Assembly: GCA_002293965.1 (NCBI GenBank)
Contig: DBEG01000024.1
Coordinates: 1 to 43,873 of the forward strand
Source: Actinobacteria bacterium UBA912
Lineage (GTDB): Bacteria; Actinomycetota; Coriobacteriia; Anaerosomatales; UBA912
DNA: 43,873 nucleotides
Direction: 5' to 3'
The position numbers and the translations under genes were made by a program. Under the pieces are notes generated by a model. The model searched no databases and was not told where the DNA came from. It saw only the letters and a program-made list of their open reading frames with translations. This document shows positions 25,111 through 32,429 of the stretch, one piece after another. Positions within the stretch are counted from its first letter, which is position 1. Every line of letters starts with the position of its first letter.

Positions 25111-25940
25111 CGTCCAGCGCTGGATTGGCGCTCGCGCGGGAGACCCGCCTTGCCGTCATCGGCGGTGGCAGGATGGGCGAAGCCATCATTGCTGGACTGG
25201 TGTCCAGCGGAGCCCTAGAGTCCTCGAGCATCACCGTTGTCGAGCCTTCGCCTGGTCGCCGCTCGGTTTTGACCGACACATACGGTGTCCTCTGTTTCCC
25301 CACTCCACAAGAGATTGAGACCGGGTTCGATGTGGCTTTGCTGGCGGTCAAGCCGCAGGCCCTGCCGTCTGTGTTGCCGAAACTCGCTCCCATTGTCGGC
25401 TCAGCGCTGGTAATCTCGATTGCCGCGGGTGTGACCACTACTCGGCTGGAGTCGGTCCTACCGCAAGCGACTGCTGTCGTGCGCGTGATGCCTAACACTC
25501 CTGTGATGGCGGGGCAGGGGATGAGCGTGATCTGTCCCGGCGCCGAGGTGTCTGATGAGCAGATCGCGTTAGCACAGGCTCTCTTCGGCTCTGTCGGCGA
25601 GACGATCATTCTTGCCGAGCAGCACCTCGATGCCGCAACGGCCATCTCAGGGTGCGGGCCGGCATACATGGCCATCGTCATCGATGCTTTGACGCGGGCC
25701 GGCGTGCAGCATGGACTTTCAAGAGAGGCAGCCCAGGCCCTAGTCGTTCAGACGATGCGTGGGACAGCGGATCTGCTGGAAACCACGGGAGCCCACCCTG
25801 CCCAACTTGCTGACGATGTCGCTAGCCCCGGCGGCGCTACCGCCGCTGCGATAGCGGCTCTCGAAGAGAGTGGGCTTAGGAGCGCATTCGCCAAGGCAGT
25901 GAATGCCGCAGTCACTCGGGCGAAGGAGCTGAACCCGTGA
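25107..25940 (+). CDS. proC: Pyrroline-5-carboxylate reductase
   Basis: A 277-residue NAD(P)H-dependent enzyme for the last step of proline synthesis. The Rossmann motif LAVIGGGRMGEAIIAGL is near residue 15. LLAVKPQ, RVMPNTPVMAGQGMSV, AISGCGPAYM and the C-terminal signature DDVASPGGATAAAIAALEE are all present. ATG overlaps the sepF stop, and its own stop overlaps the yggT GTG, so sepF, proC and yggT are probably translated in a coupled way. This gene order is common in Gram-positive ylm-type clusters. Confidence 0.96.
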   Translation: MTSSAGLALARETRLAVIGGGRMGEAIIAGLVSSGALESSSITVVEPSPGRRSVLTDTYGVLCFPTPQEIETGFDVALLAVKPQALPSVLPKLAPIVGSALVISIAAGVTTTRLESVLPQATAVVRVMPNTPVMAGQGMSVICPGAEVSDEQIALAQALFGSVGETIILAEQHLDAATAISGCGPAYMAIVIDALTRAGVQHGLSREAAQALVVQTMRGTADLLETTGAHPAQLADDVASPGGATAAAIAALEESGLRSAFAKAVNAAVTRAKELNP

Positions 25941-26209
25941 TCGACGTGTCCTCAGTTGTGGCCAGGGCCATCGACTTTTACCAGATATTGATCATCGCTT
26001 ACGTGTTACTCTCATGGTTGCCCGCGTCAGGGGTGATCTGGGAGATCCGCAGAATCTTGGGGACTGTAGTCGAGCCATACATCGGCATCTTTCGAAAGAT
26101 CGTTCCGTCGCTAGGAATGATAGATATTTCGCCAATCGTGGCAATACTCGTACTGTCATGGTTGATTCGCCCGCTCTTGGTCACGGCCCTAGTGGCAATC
26201 GGTCTATAG
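25937..26209 (+). CDS. YggT family membrane protein
   Basis: A 90-residue protein with two hydrophobic helices, in YQILIIAYVLLSWLP and in DISPIVAILVLSWLIRPLL. The family hallmark, an aromatic/LSW motif followed by VVEPYIGIFRKIVPSLGMIDISPIVA, is clear. YggT proteins sit between proC/sepF and divIVA in many genomes and are linked with division or osmotic tolerance, though their mechanism is unsettled. GTG overlaps the proC stop. Confidence 0.92.
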   Translation: MIDVSSVVARAIDFYQILIIAYVLLSWLPASGVIWEIRRILGTVVEPYIGIFRKIVPSLGMIDISPIVAILVLSWLIRPLLVTALVAIGL

Positions 26210-26236
26210 GTAGGTAGGGAAGAAAGGCTTTTTGCG

Positions 26237-27040
26237 ATGAAACTCACTCCGCTCGACATACACCACAAAGAGTTCAGGAACTCGCTTCGCGGGTACGCCA
26301 TCGATGAGGTCGACAAGTTCCTCGATGATGTCGCTGATGAGTTTGAGCGCCTGTTCAAAGAGAATATCGACCTGTCTGAACGACTGGAGGCAGCGCGGGA
26401 GCAGATCAGGGGCTTCGAGGCCCAGAAGGAGACCCTGCACAACACACTTGTCGCCGCCCAGCGCTCAGCCGAAGATATCACCGCCCGCGCACAGAACGAT
26501 GCAAGCTCTATACTCAAGGATGCGGAGGTCAAGGCAAAGGAGATCATCCATGACGCCTTGACGCAGAAGCAGAAAGTCGCCTCCGAGCTGGTGGTAATCA
26601 AGAAGGCCGAAGAAGACTTCCGCAGCACTTTTTCGCAGATGCTCCAGTCCCACCTCAAGGCGCTGACTGTTGTGCCACTTGCGGATGATGTCACCGTCCT
26701 GCTCGGACGGACCGAGGAGGGGGTGGTGGGAGACGTCAAGGTTGGAGCCGCAGAGGCTCCAGGCCCGAAGGCCGCCGACCCCACACCCGAACCCTCAGCT
26801 CCCAGGAAAGAGACGAGCGCGTCCGCTGCACCAGTGGCAGAGAAGCCAGCAGCAGTGGCTCCAGTCTCCACCGAGCCGCCTGCGTCCGGCTTCGTTCAAG
26901 CGATAGCCCTTGGTGAGCTGGCATCGACAGACCTTGAGGCAGAGATTCCGGTCTTCGAAGAGCCCAAGGAGTTTGGATCAGGCTCCTTGCAGATGTTCGG
27001 AGAGTCGGATGACGATGATGACATCGAGGAGATCGACTAA
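26237..27040 (+). CDS. divIVA: DivIVA/Wag31-like polar scaffold
   Basis: A 267-residue cytoplasmic scaffold that senses curved membrane and directs septum and pole growth. The N-terminal DivIVA domain reads KLTPLDIHHKEFRNSLRGY then AIDEVDKFLDDVADEFERL. A long coiled coil runs to about residue 145. A Pro/Ala/Glu-rich linker (about 165-225) and an acidic C-terminus ending in a run of Asp and Glu follow. In Actinobacteria the homologue Wag31 organises polar cell-wall synthesis. An AAAGG upstream gives a modest ribosome site. A hairpin lies at its stop codon. Confidence 0.94.
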   Translation: MKLTPLDIHHKEFRNSLRGYAIDEVDKFLDDVADEFERLFKENIDLSERLEAAREQIRGFEAQKETLHNTLVAAQRSAEDITARAQNDASSILKDAEVKAKEIIHDALTQKQKVASELVVIKKAEEDFRSTFSQMLQSHLKALTVVPLADDVTVLLGRTEEGVVGDVKVGAAEAPGPKAADPTPEPSAPRKETSASAAPVAEKPAAVAPVSTEPPASGFVQAIALGELASTDLEAEIPVFEEPKEFGSGSLQMFGESDDDDDIEEID

Positions 27041-27060
27041 TCCGTACTTTGCGACGGATT
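27039..27060 (+). terminator. Hairpin at the divIVA stop
   Basis: AATCCGT (27039-27045) and ACGGATT (27054-27060) form a seven-pair stem with an eight-base loop, starting in the divIVA stop codon. A second small stem, GGCTAC-CGAT-GTAGCC, is at 27082-27097. Neither has a U tract. They may limit read-through into ileS or simply shape the mRNA. No T-box features are seen in this 97-base gap. Confidence 0.35.
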
Positions 27061-27137
27061 GCACTCCTGTGACGATAGATGGGCTACCGATGTAGCCACT
27101 TCCACATGACACACTCGATCTTGGGACTAGGGAGATC

Positions 27138-29966
27138 ATGGGCAAGAAGCCAGACTACAAAGACACAATGAACCTGCCACACACCGATTTTCCGATGCGG
27201 GCCAATCTTGCGCAGCGCGAAGGGCAGTGGCTCGAGTTCTGGCGCGAGAACGATGTCTACCGCAAAAGGGTATCCGACAACATGCCTTCGGATACCTTCA
27301 TCCTGCACGATGGCCCGCCTTATGCCAACGGTCACATCCATATGGGGACCGCATTCAACAAGGTCCTCAAAGATATGATCGTGAAGTACAAGTCGATGCG
27401 TGGATACTACTCACCCTATGTTCCGGGCTGGGATTGTCACGGCCAGCCGATTGAGCACCAGGTCGAGAAGGATCTGGGGCCTGAGCGGATGAGCACAATC
27501 AGTCAGGCTGAGCTTCGGGCTGAGTGTCGAAAGTGGGCGATGAAGTACGTCGGTATCCAGTCGGAGGAGTTCCAACGCCTGGGAGTCCAAGGTGATTTCG
27601 ACGACCCGTACTTGACGCTGAACAAGGCATACGAGGCGGGCAACGTCCGGGTCTTCCAGCGGATGTATGACCGCGGGATGATCTACAAAGGGGCCAAGCC
27701 TATTCACTGGTGTGTTCGCTGTACCACGGCTCTGGCTGAGGCTGAGATCGAGTATTCCGACGTGACGAGCCATTCGATATACGTCAAGTTGCGCTTGCAG
27801 GATCCGCCTTCGGCGATCGCTGCACCTGCCGAGAAGGTCTCATTGTTGATTTGGACCACCACGCCGTGGACACTGCCCGCTAATGTGGCGGCCACCCTTG
27901 CCCAGGACGCTCTGTACGCTGGAGTCAGGGTCGAAGGCGAGGTCATAATCCTTGCGCTCGACTCGATCGAGCGACTCTCCAACGACCTTGCGCTCGACTT
28001 GAGCGATCTAGTCAAGGCGCCCGATGGACAGGTCATCACCGTCAAGGGCAGCGACCTCGAGGGTCTCTCTTATGCCCACCCCATCCATCCTGACCGCAGC
28101 GGAGTGGTCATCATCGGTGATCATGTCGATCTTTCGGTCGGGACAGGTGCCGTACACACAGCACCTGGTCACGGCGAAGAGGATTGGCTGATCGGGCAGC
28201 GATATGGGCTTGAGACAGTCATGCCCGTCGATGACCACGGTGTTTTCGGCCCAGGTGGCGGACGATTCGAGGGCATGACGATCTACAAGGCCAACCCTGC
28301 CATCATCGAGTGGCTGCAGTCCGAAGGGGCGCTGCTGCATCGCGCCAACACGCTGCATAGCTATCCGCACTGCTGGCGCTGCAAGAAGCCGGTCATCTTC
28401 CGCGCCACCGAGCAGTGGTTCGTGTCCATGTCTGCCGCCGCCGATGGCATCCGTCCCTTGAGGGATGGTGCACTGGCAGCGATCGACGAGGTGGAGTGGA
28501 TACCTCGGTGGTCGGTCAATCGCATTCGCTCCATGGTCGCCGACCGTCCGGACTGGTGCATCTCTCGACAGCGGGCATGGGGGGTGCCGATCCCGGTCTT
28601 CAAGTGTGCGCAGTGCAACTCGACCGTTGCTACAGATGAGTCCTTCTCGGCGGTTATCGAGCTGTTCGAAACAGAAGGCGCCGATGCCTGGTTCACGAAA
28701 AAGCCCTCCGAGTATCTACCCGAGACCGTAAGGTGCGAACGCTGTGAGTCCAGTGAGATCGTCCCAGAGGATGACATCCTGGATGTGTGGTTCGAGTCCG
28801 GGGTCTCTCACACCAGCGTGCTCGATGCACGCCCTGAGCTTCGTCGGCCTGCCGAGATGTATCTCGAGGGTACCGATCAGCATCGGGGTTGGTTCCAGTC
28901 GGGCTTGCTGACCAGTGTGGGGGCCGATGGTGTCCCGCCGTACAAGGCGGTGCTCACTCACGGCTTCATCGTCGACGGCGAGGGTCGCAAGATGAGTAAA
29001 TCGCTCGGGAACGTGATCTCGCCGCTCGATGTCATCGAGAAGTCTGGTGCTGACATCATCCGCTTGTGGGCTGCTTCGGCGGATTACAGCCAAGACGTGT
29101 CGATCTCCGATGACATCCTCGCGCGCACATCGGACGCATATCGAAGGATCAGAAACACCTTCAGGTTCATGCTGTCGAATCTTGAGGACTTCGACCCCAG
29201 CGAATCCGTTGCCTGGGATTCGATGCCAGAGATCGACAGGTACGCGCTGGTGCGTCATTCGGATGTCGTGAGCAAGGTAACCCGTGCTTACGACGACTGG
29301 AAGTTCCACCAGGTCTATCACACAGTATTCAACTACTGTGTCACCGACCTAAGCTCGTTCTATTTCGACGTGGTCAAAGACCGACTCTACTCAGACGCTG
29401 CAGACTCACTCTCTCGCAGGAGCGTGCAAACGGTTCTTTACACGATGCTTCGCGACCTTGTCAGAATGGTGGCTCCGGTCCTGACCTTCACCGCCGAGGA
29501 GGTCTGGCAGTTCATGCCGGTCGCGCTCCGGGGTGATGTCGTCAGCGTGCAACTTGCTGGGTGGCCGCTCGACTCAATCGAGACGGACCACTCGACAGAG
29601 GCGACAAGTTTGCGCAATGCCTACTCGGCTGTTTTCGAGATCCGCGATATCGTCACCAAATCGCTTGAGGAGGCACGCGAGCTCAAGGTCATCGGGAAGA
29701 GCCAGGAAGCGGCGATAGATGTTACCGCTACGCCCGTCGTTCTCGAGGTGCTGAAAGCCCGCGGCGAGAGTGCACTCGCTGAGATGTTCATAGTTTCTGC
29801 GGTTCGCCTGCACCCGGGCGAGACGGCCAGCGTCACCGTCAGTGCTGCTGATGGTACCAAGTGTCCGCGCTGCTGGAATGTTCGTCAGCCGGCAGGCGAC
29901 GAGCGAGATGCGATGCTTTGCGCCAGATGCTCCGACGTTCTTACGGCGATCGACGCCGCTGAGTAA
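27138..29966 (+). CDS. ileS: Isoleucyl-tRNA synthetase
   Basis: A 942-residue class I aminoacyl-tRNA synthetase. The nucleotide-binding motif appears as GPPYANGHIHMGTAFNKVLKD, where the HIGH box is HMGT. KMSKS is at residues 618-622 in GRKMSKSLGN. The editing domain has LLIWTTTPWTLPANVA and TAPGHGEEDW. DQHRGWFQSGLL and the C-terminal zinc cluster CPRCWN...CARC complete the E. coli-like (mupirocin-sensitive-type) layout. The ATG has GGGAG just upstream. Full length and intact. The divIVA-ileS order is common in Gram-positive bacteria. Confidence 0.97.
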   Translation: MGKKPDYKDTMNLPHTDFPMRANLAQREGQWLEFWRENDVYRKRVSDNMPSDTFILHDGPPYANGHIHMGTAFNKVLKDMIVKYKSMRGYYSPYVPGWDCHGQPIEHQVEKDLGPERMSTISQAELRAECRKWAMKYVGIQSEEFQRLGVQGDFDDPYLTLNKAYEAGNVRVFQRMYDRGMIYKGAKPIHWCVRCTTALAEAEIEYSDVTSHSIYVKLRLQDPPSAIAAPAEKVSLLIWTTTPWTLPANVAATLAQDALYAGVRVEGEVIILALDSIERLSNDLALDLSDLVKAPDGQVITVKGSDLEGLSYAHPIHPDRSGVVIIGDHVDLSVGTGAVHTAPGHGEEDWLIGQRYGLETVMPVDDHGVFGPGGGRFEGMTIYKANPAIIEWLQSEGALLHRANTLHSYPHCWRCKKPVIFRATEQWFVSMSAAADGIRPLRDGALAAIDEVEWIPRWSVNRIRSMVADRPDWCISRQRAWGVPIPVFKCAQCNSTVATDESFSAVIELFETEGADAWFTKKPSEYLPETVRCERCESSEIVPEDDILDVWFESGVSHTSVLDARPELRRPAEMYLEGTDQHRGWFQSGLLTSVGADGVPPYKAVLTHGFIVDGEGRKMSKSLGNVISPLDVIEKSGADIIRLWAASADYSQDVSISDDILARTSDAYRRIRNTFRFMLSNLEDFDPSESVAWDSMPEIDRYALVRHSDVVSKVTRAYDDWKFHQVYHTVFNYCVTDLSSFYFDVVKDRLYSDAADSLSRRSVQTVLYTMLRDLVRMVAPVLTFTAEEVWQFMPVALRGDVVSVQLAGWPLDSIETDHSTEATSLRNAYSAVFEIRDIVTKSLEEARELKVIGKSQEAAIDVTATPVVLEVLKARGESALAEMFIVSAVRLHPGETASVTVSAADGTKCPRCWNVRQPAGDERDAMLCARCSDVLTAIDAAE

Positions 29967-30019
29967 GGTAATCCGTGGACGTCGTGACATTCGACATCGC
30001 TGGTGGGCTGATATCCAGG

Positions 30020-30028
30020 TGATATACT
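30020..30028 (+). promoter_or_regulatory. Extended -10 promoter upstream of traR/dksA
   Basis: TG-A-TATACT at 30020-30028 is a good extended -10 in the 126-base gap between ileS and the DksA-type gene. No clear -35. It would give a leader of about 60 bases covering the short ORF at 30046-30108. Confidence 0.45.
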
Positions 30029-30045
30029 TGCATCAGGAGATTTCG

Positions 30046-30108
30046 ATGCGACTCAGCCGGGAGCACACATTCACACGAACAGGATCCACCCTATGGACCA
30101 CAGACTGA
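30046..30108 (+). CDS. Possible 20-residue leader ORF overlapping traR/dksA start
   Basis: An ATG at 30046 has AGGAG six bases upstream (30035-30039) and opens 20 codons (starting MRLSREHTF) ending at TGA 30106-30108, 13 bases past the ATG of the next gene, in a different frame. Its ribosome site is better than that of the traR/dksA gene. It could be a translated leader peptide coupling expression, or a chance ORF. Not recognised. Confidence 0.3.
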   Translation: MRLSREHTFTRTGSTLWTTD

Positions 30109-30458
30109 AGACTGCGCTCAAAGAGCGTCTGGAAATCGAGCGGGTTCGCCTCGATGCCGAAGTAGAGCGCATAAACCGCGAAGGTTACGAGACCCTGTCG
30201 GAGGCGAGCGGGGAGAACAACTACCGAGACCACATGGCCGACCAAGGCTCTGCCGCCTTCGCCCGCGAGCTGGACATGTCGTTGGACGACAACCAGAGAG
30301 CCGCACTCCTCGAAGTCCAGGGCGCCCTAGAACGAATCGCGAAGGGCACTTACGGCAAATGCGAACTCTGCGGAAACGACATTCCCACCGAGCGCCTTGA
30401 AGCGATCCCGACCGCGTCATTGTGCCTACAGTGCAAATCAGACGAAGAATCTCGCTGA
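30093..30458 (+). CDS. TraR/DksA family C4 zinc-finger protein
   Basis: A 121-residue protein. An N-terminal coiled-coil region (about 1-80) includes the DNYRDHMADQGS-like acidic stretch seen here as NNYRDHMADQGSA. A C-terminal zinc finger, CELCGNDIPTERLEA...CLQCK, has four Cys ligands. DksA/TraR proteins enter the RNA polymerase secondary channel and modulate initiation. In Gram-positive bacteria members of this type often precede lspA, as here, with no proven role. It lies in a short unit traR/dksA-lspA-rluD. An AGGA eight bases upstream is its only ribosome site. Confidence 0.9.
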   Translation: MDHRLKTALKERLEIERVRLDAEVERINREGYETLSEASGENNYRDHMADQGSAAFARELDMSLDDNQRAALLEVQGALERIAKGTYGKCELCGNDIPTERLEAIPTASLCLQCKSDEESR

Positions 30459-30979
30459 TTACGACGCCAAGGCCTGGCGTCGTGTTCATCATCATCGCCT
30501 GCGCTGTGCTTGCACTAGACCAGGTCTCAAAATGGATTATTCGCGCCTATCTACAGGCGTCCGACTCGATTCCCCTGATCGAAGGAGTGCTTCATCTCAC
30601 CCATGTCAGGAACCCTGGGGCAGCTTTTGGACTGATGCCCGGGGCTAGGCCTTTGTTCATAGCCACCTTTTTGATCGTCATCGTTGGAGCCATCGTGTAC
30701 TGGATCAAGGTCAGGCCGAACACCAGGTGGGTAGTTATCTCGATGGCCCTTTTCACCAGCGGCGCTTTGGGGAACTTCATCGATCGGCTGTGGCTAGGCA
30801 AGGTGACCGATTTCATCGATTTCACTGTGATCGATTGGCCAATTTTCAACTTTGCTGATGTCGGGATCGTCACAGGCATCGCCATGCTACTCTTCTGGAT
30901 TCTGACTGAACCTGCCGAGATGCCCATTCCCAAACCCAGCTCCCTTGAAGGCCATGGAGGTTCGGATGAGCCCGGATAA
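30422..30979 (+). CDS. lspA: Lipoprotein signal peptidase II
   Basis: An aspartyl membrane protease of up to 185 residues that cleaves lipobox signal peptides after diacylglyceryl transfer. Four hydrophobic helices are visible. The catalytic Asp residues lie in GNFIDRLWLGKVTDFIDF and FNFADVGIVTGI, and ALDQVSKWII and HVRNPGAAFGL are further signature segments. GTG starts at 30422 and 30431 overlap the traR/dksA end; GTG 30482 is shorter. None has a strong ribosome site, so the N-terminus is uncertain. The DUF4349 lipoprotein in this window is a plausible substrate. Confidence 0.93.
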   Translation: MPTVQIRRRISLITTPRPGVVFIIIACAVLALDQVSKWIIRAYLQASDSIPLIEGVLHLTHVRNPGAAFGLMPGARPLFIATFLIVIVGAIVYWIKVRPNTRWVVISMALFTSGALGNFIDRLWLGKVTDFIDFTVIDWPIFNFADVGIVTGIAMLLFWILTEPAEMPIPKPSSLEGHGGSDEPG

Positions 30980-31997
30980 GGGAAGCGCCTACACACATGT
31001 GGTTCGCATCCATGAAAGCGGACAGCGGATCGATTCCCTTCTCGGCGATATGGAGTTCATATACTCGCGCTCGGCGGCGGTTCGCTTGCTTGAGGACGGG
31101 AGCGTCACCGTCGATGGCAAGGTGGTTTCTAAGCGCTATCTTGTTAGGGAGGGAGAGACCATTGACGTCTTCGTTCCTCCGAGGGATCCGTGTCATCTCG
31201 AGCCCGAGGATATACCGCTCGACATTCGTTACGAGGACGACGATATCATCATCCTTTCCAAACAAGCCGACCTTGTGGTTCATCCTGCGCATGGCAACTG
31301 GACCGGAACTCTGGTTCATGCGCTCATGGCCCATTGCGACGAACTTGGAACACTTCAGGGCCCCGACCGACCGGGGATCGTACATCGCCTGGACAAGGAC
31401 ACGACGGGGCTGATGGTAGTAGCCAAGAACGACACGGCTCAAGCCATAGTTGCGGAGAGCATCAAGGTCAGAGCCATGGACAGAAGGTACATCGCACTTG
31501 TTCACGGGTTCATCGCACCCGATAGCGGCCTTATCGATGCGCCACTGGCCAGGGACCCGAAGGACAGGCTGCGTATGGGGGTCTCGGGCTCAACGTCGGC
31601 AAAACAGGCGATCACAACCTTCAAAGTGCTGGAGAGGTTTTCGGCCGGACACTACGACGACGGTTACACCCTGCTGGAGTGCAAGCTCTACACGGGAAGA
31701 ACCCACCAGATCCGTGTTCACATGAGTCACATCAATCACCCCGTGGTCGGGGACCAGCTTTACGGTTCGCGCAAGGAAAAGGCCGACAGAGGACTTCGTC
31801 GCCAGTTCCTGCATTCTTGGCGTATCGAGCTTCAGCATCCTCGAACAACCGAAACCATACGCATGGAAGACACCCTACCCCAAGACCTGATCCATGTACT
31901 CGAGGGAATCGCCGAAGAATCCATGGGGAGAACGGAATCGGGTGGTATGATTATTCCGAGGATTAATCGCGACGAGGCCGGTTCACCCGGCGCATGA
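30966..31997 (+). CDS. Pseudouridine synthase RluD-like
   Basis: A 343-residue RNA pseudouridine synthase of the RluA/RluD family, which modifies large-subunit rRNA. An N-terminal S4 RNA-binding domain (about 15-75) includes RIDSLLGDME, SRSAAVRLLEDGSVTVDGK. The catalytic domain has the conserved Asp in HRLDKDTTGLMVVAKN and downstream LYTGRTHQIRVHMSHINHPVVGD. The ATG at 30966 has GGAGG five bases before it; upstream TTG and ATG in frame are weaker. The extra C-terminal tail after about 310 is not typical. It follows lspA with a 14-base overlap, the usual Gram-positive order. Confidence 0.93.
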   Translation: MSPDKGSAYTHVVRIHESGQRIDSLLGDMEFIYSRSAAVRLLEDGSVTVDGKVVSKRYLVREGETIDVFVPPRDPCHLEPEDIPLDIRYEDDDIIILSKQADLVVHPAHGNWTGTLVHALMAHCDELGTLQGPDRPGIVHRLDKDTTGLMVVAKNDTAQAIVAESIKVRAMDRRYIALVHGFIAPDSGLIDAPLARDPKDRLRMGVSGSTSAKQAITTFKVLERFSAGHYDDGYTLLECKLYTGRTHQIRVHMSHINHPVVGDQLYGSRKEKADRGLRRQFLHSWRIELQHPRTTETIRMEDTLPQDLIHVLEGIAEESMGRTESGGMIIPRINRDEAGSPGA

Positions 31998-32051
31998 GAT
32001 TCGAACTTGGCATGTGGGGCAGGGGCACTCTGTGCAAAGGAGAGGAATCCA

Positions 32052-32408
32052 GTGAAGGCTAAGATCCTTGTTGTCGAGGATGACGCTCAGAATCTGTATT
32101 TGACCAGATTCCTTCTTGAGCAGGACGGTTATGAGGTGATTACCGCAGTTGATGGGCTCCAAGCTATCGAAGCGGCAGCCCAACAACCTGACTTGATTCT
32201 CATGGACATGCTGATGCCGAGAATGGATGGGTGGACTGCCACCAAGAGGATCCGGGAGCAGTATGGGGACGACCTGCCAATCGTTGCTCTTACTCCATAT
32301 TCGATGAAGGGTGACCGTGAGTCGATCATTGAAGTCGGATGCAACGGCTATATCCCCAAGCCCATCGATGTTGAAGATTTTTGTAATCAAGTCGAAGCCT
32401 TCTTATAG
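32052..32408 (+). CDS. Single-domain response regulator
   Basis: A 118-residue receiver domain with no output domain. Acidic pocket E9-D10-D11, phosphoacceptor Asp52 in LILMDMLMPRMDGW, Thr81 and Lys103 are all in place. It is DivK/CheY-like in length. The residue after Thr81 is Pro rather than the usual Ala. GTG at 32052, with AGGA six bases before it, was chosen; a start at 32007 would add 15 residues unlike any receiver. It lies 21 bases before a histidine kinase that itself carries a receiver, so it may be a phosphorelay shuttle. Confidence 0.9.
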   Translation: MKAKILVVEDDAQNLYLTRFLLEQDGYEVITAVDGLQAIEAAAQQPDLILMDMLMPRMDGWTATKRIREQYGDDLPIVALTPYSMKGDRESIIEVGCNGYIPKPIDVEDFCNQVEAFL

Positions 32409-32429
32409 AATCCCTGGCCGAGGATAAGC

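Noticed and set aside
27041..27137. T-box riboswitch before ileS
   Set aside because: The gap is only 97 bases, with no AGGUGGUACCGCG-like T-box sequence or specifier stem; only small hairpins are seen.
29842..30108. 88-residue ORF spanning the ileS end and traR/dksA start
   Set aside because: Its first half is an ileS shadow; only the last 20 codons have their own start and ribosome site, listed separately.
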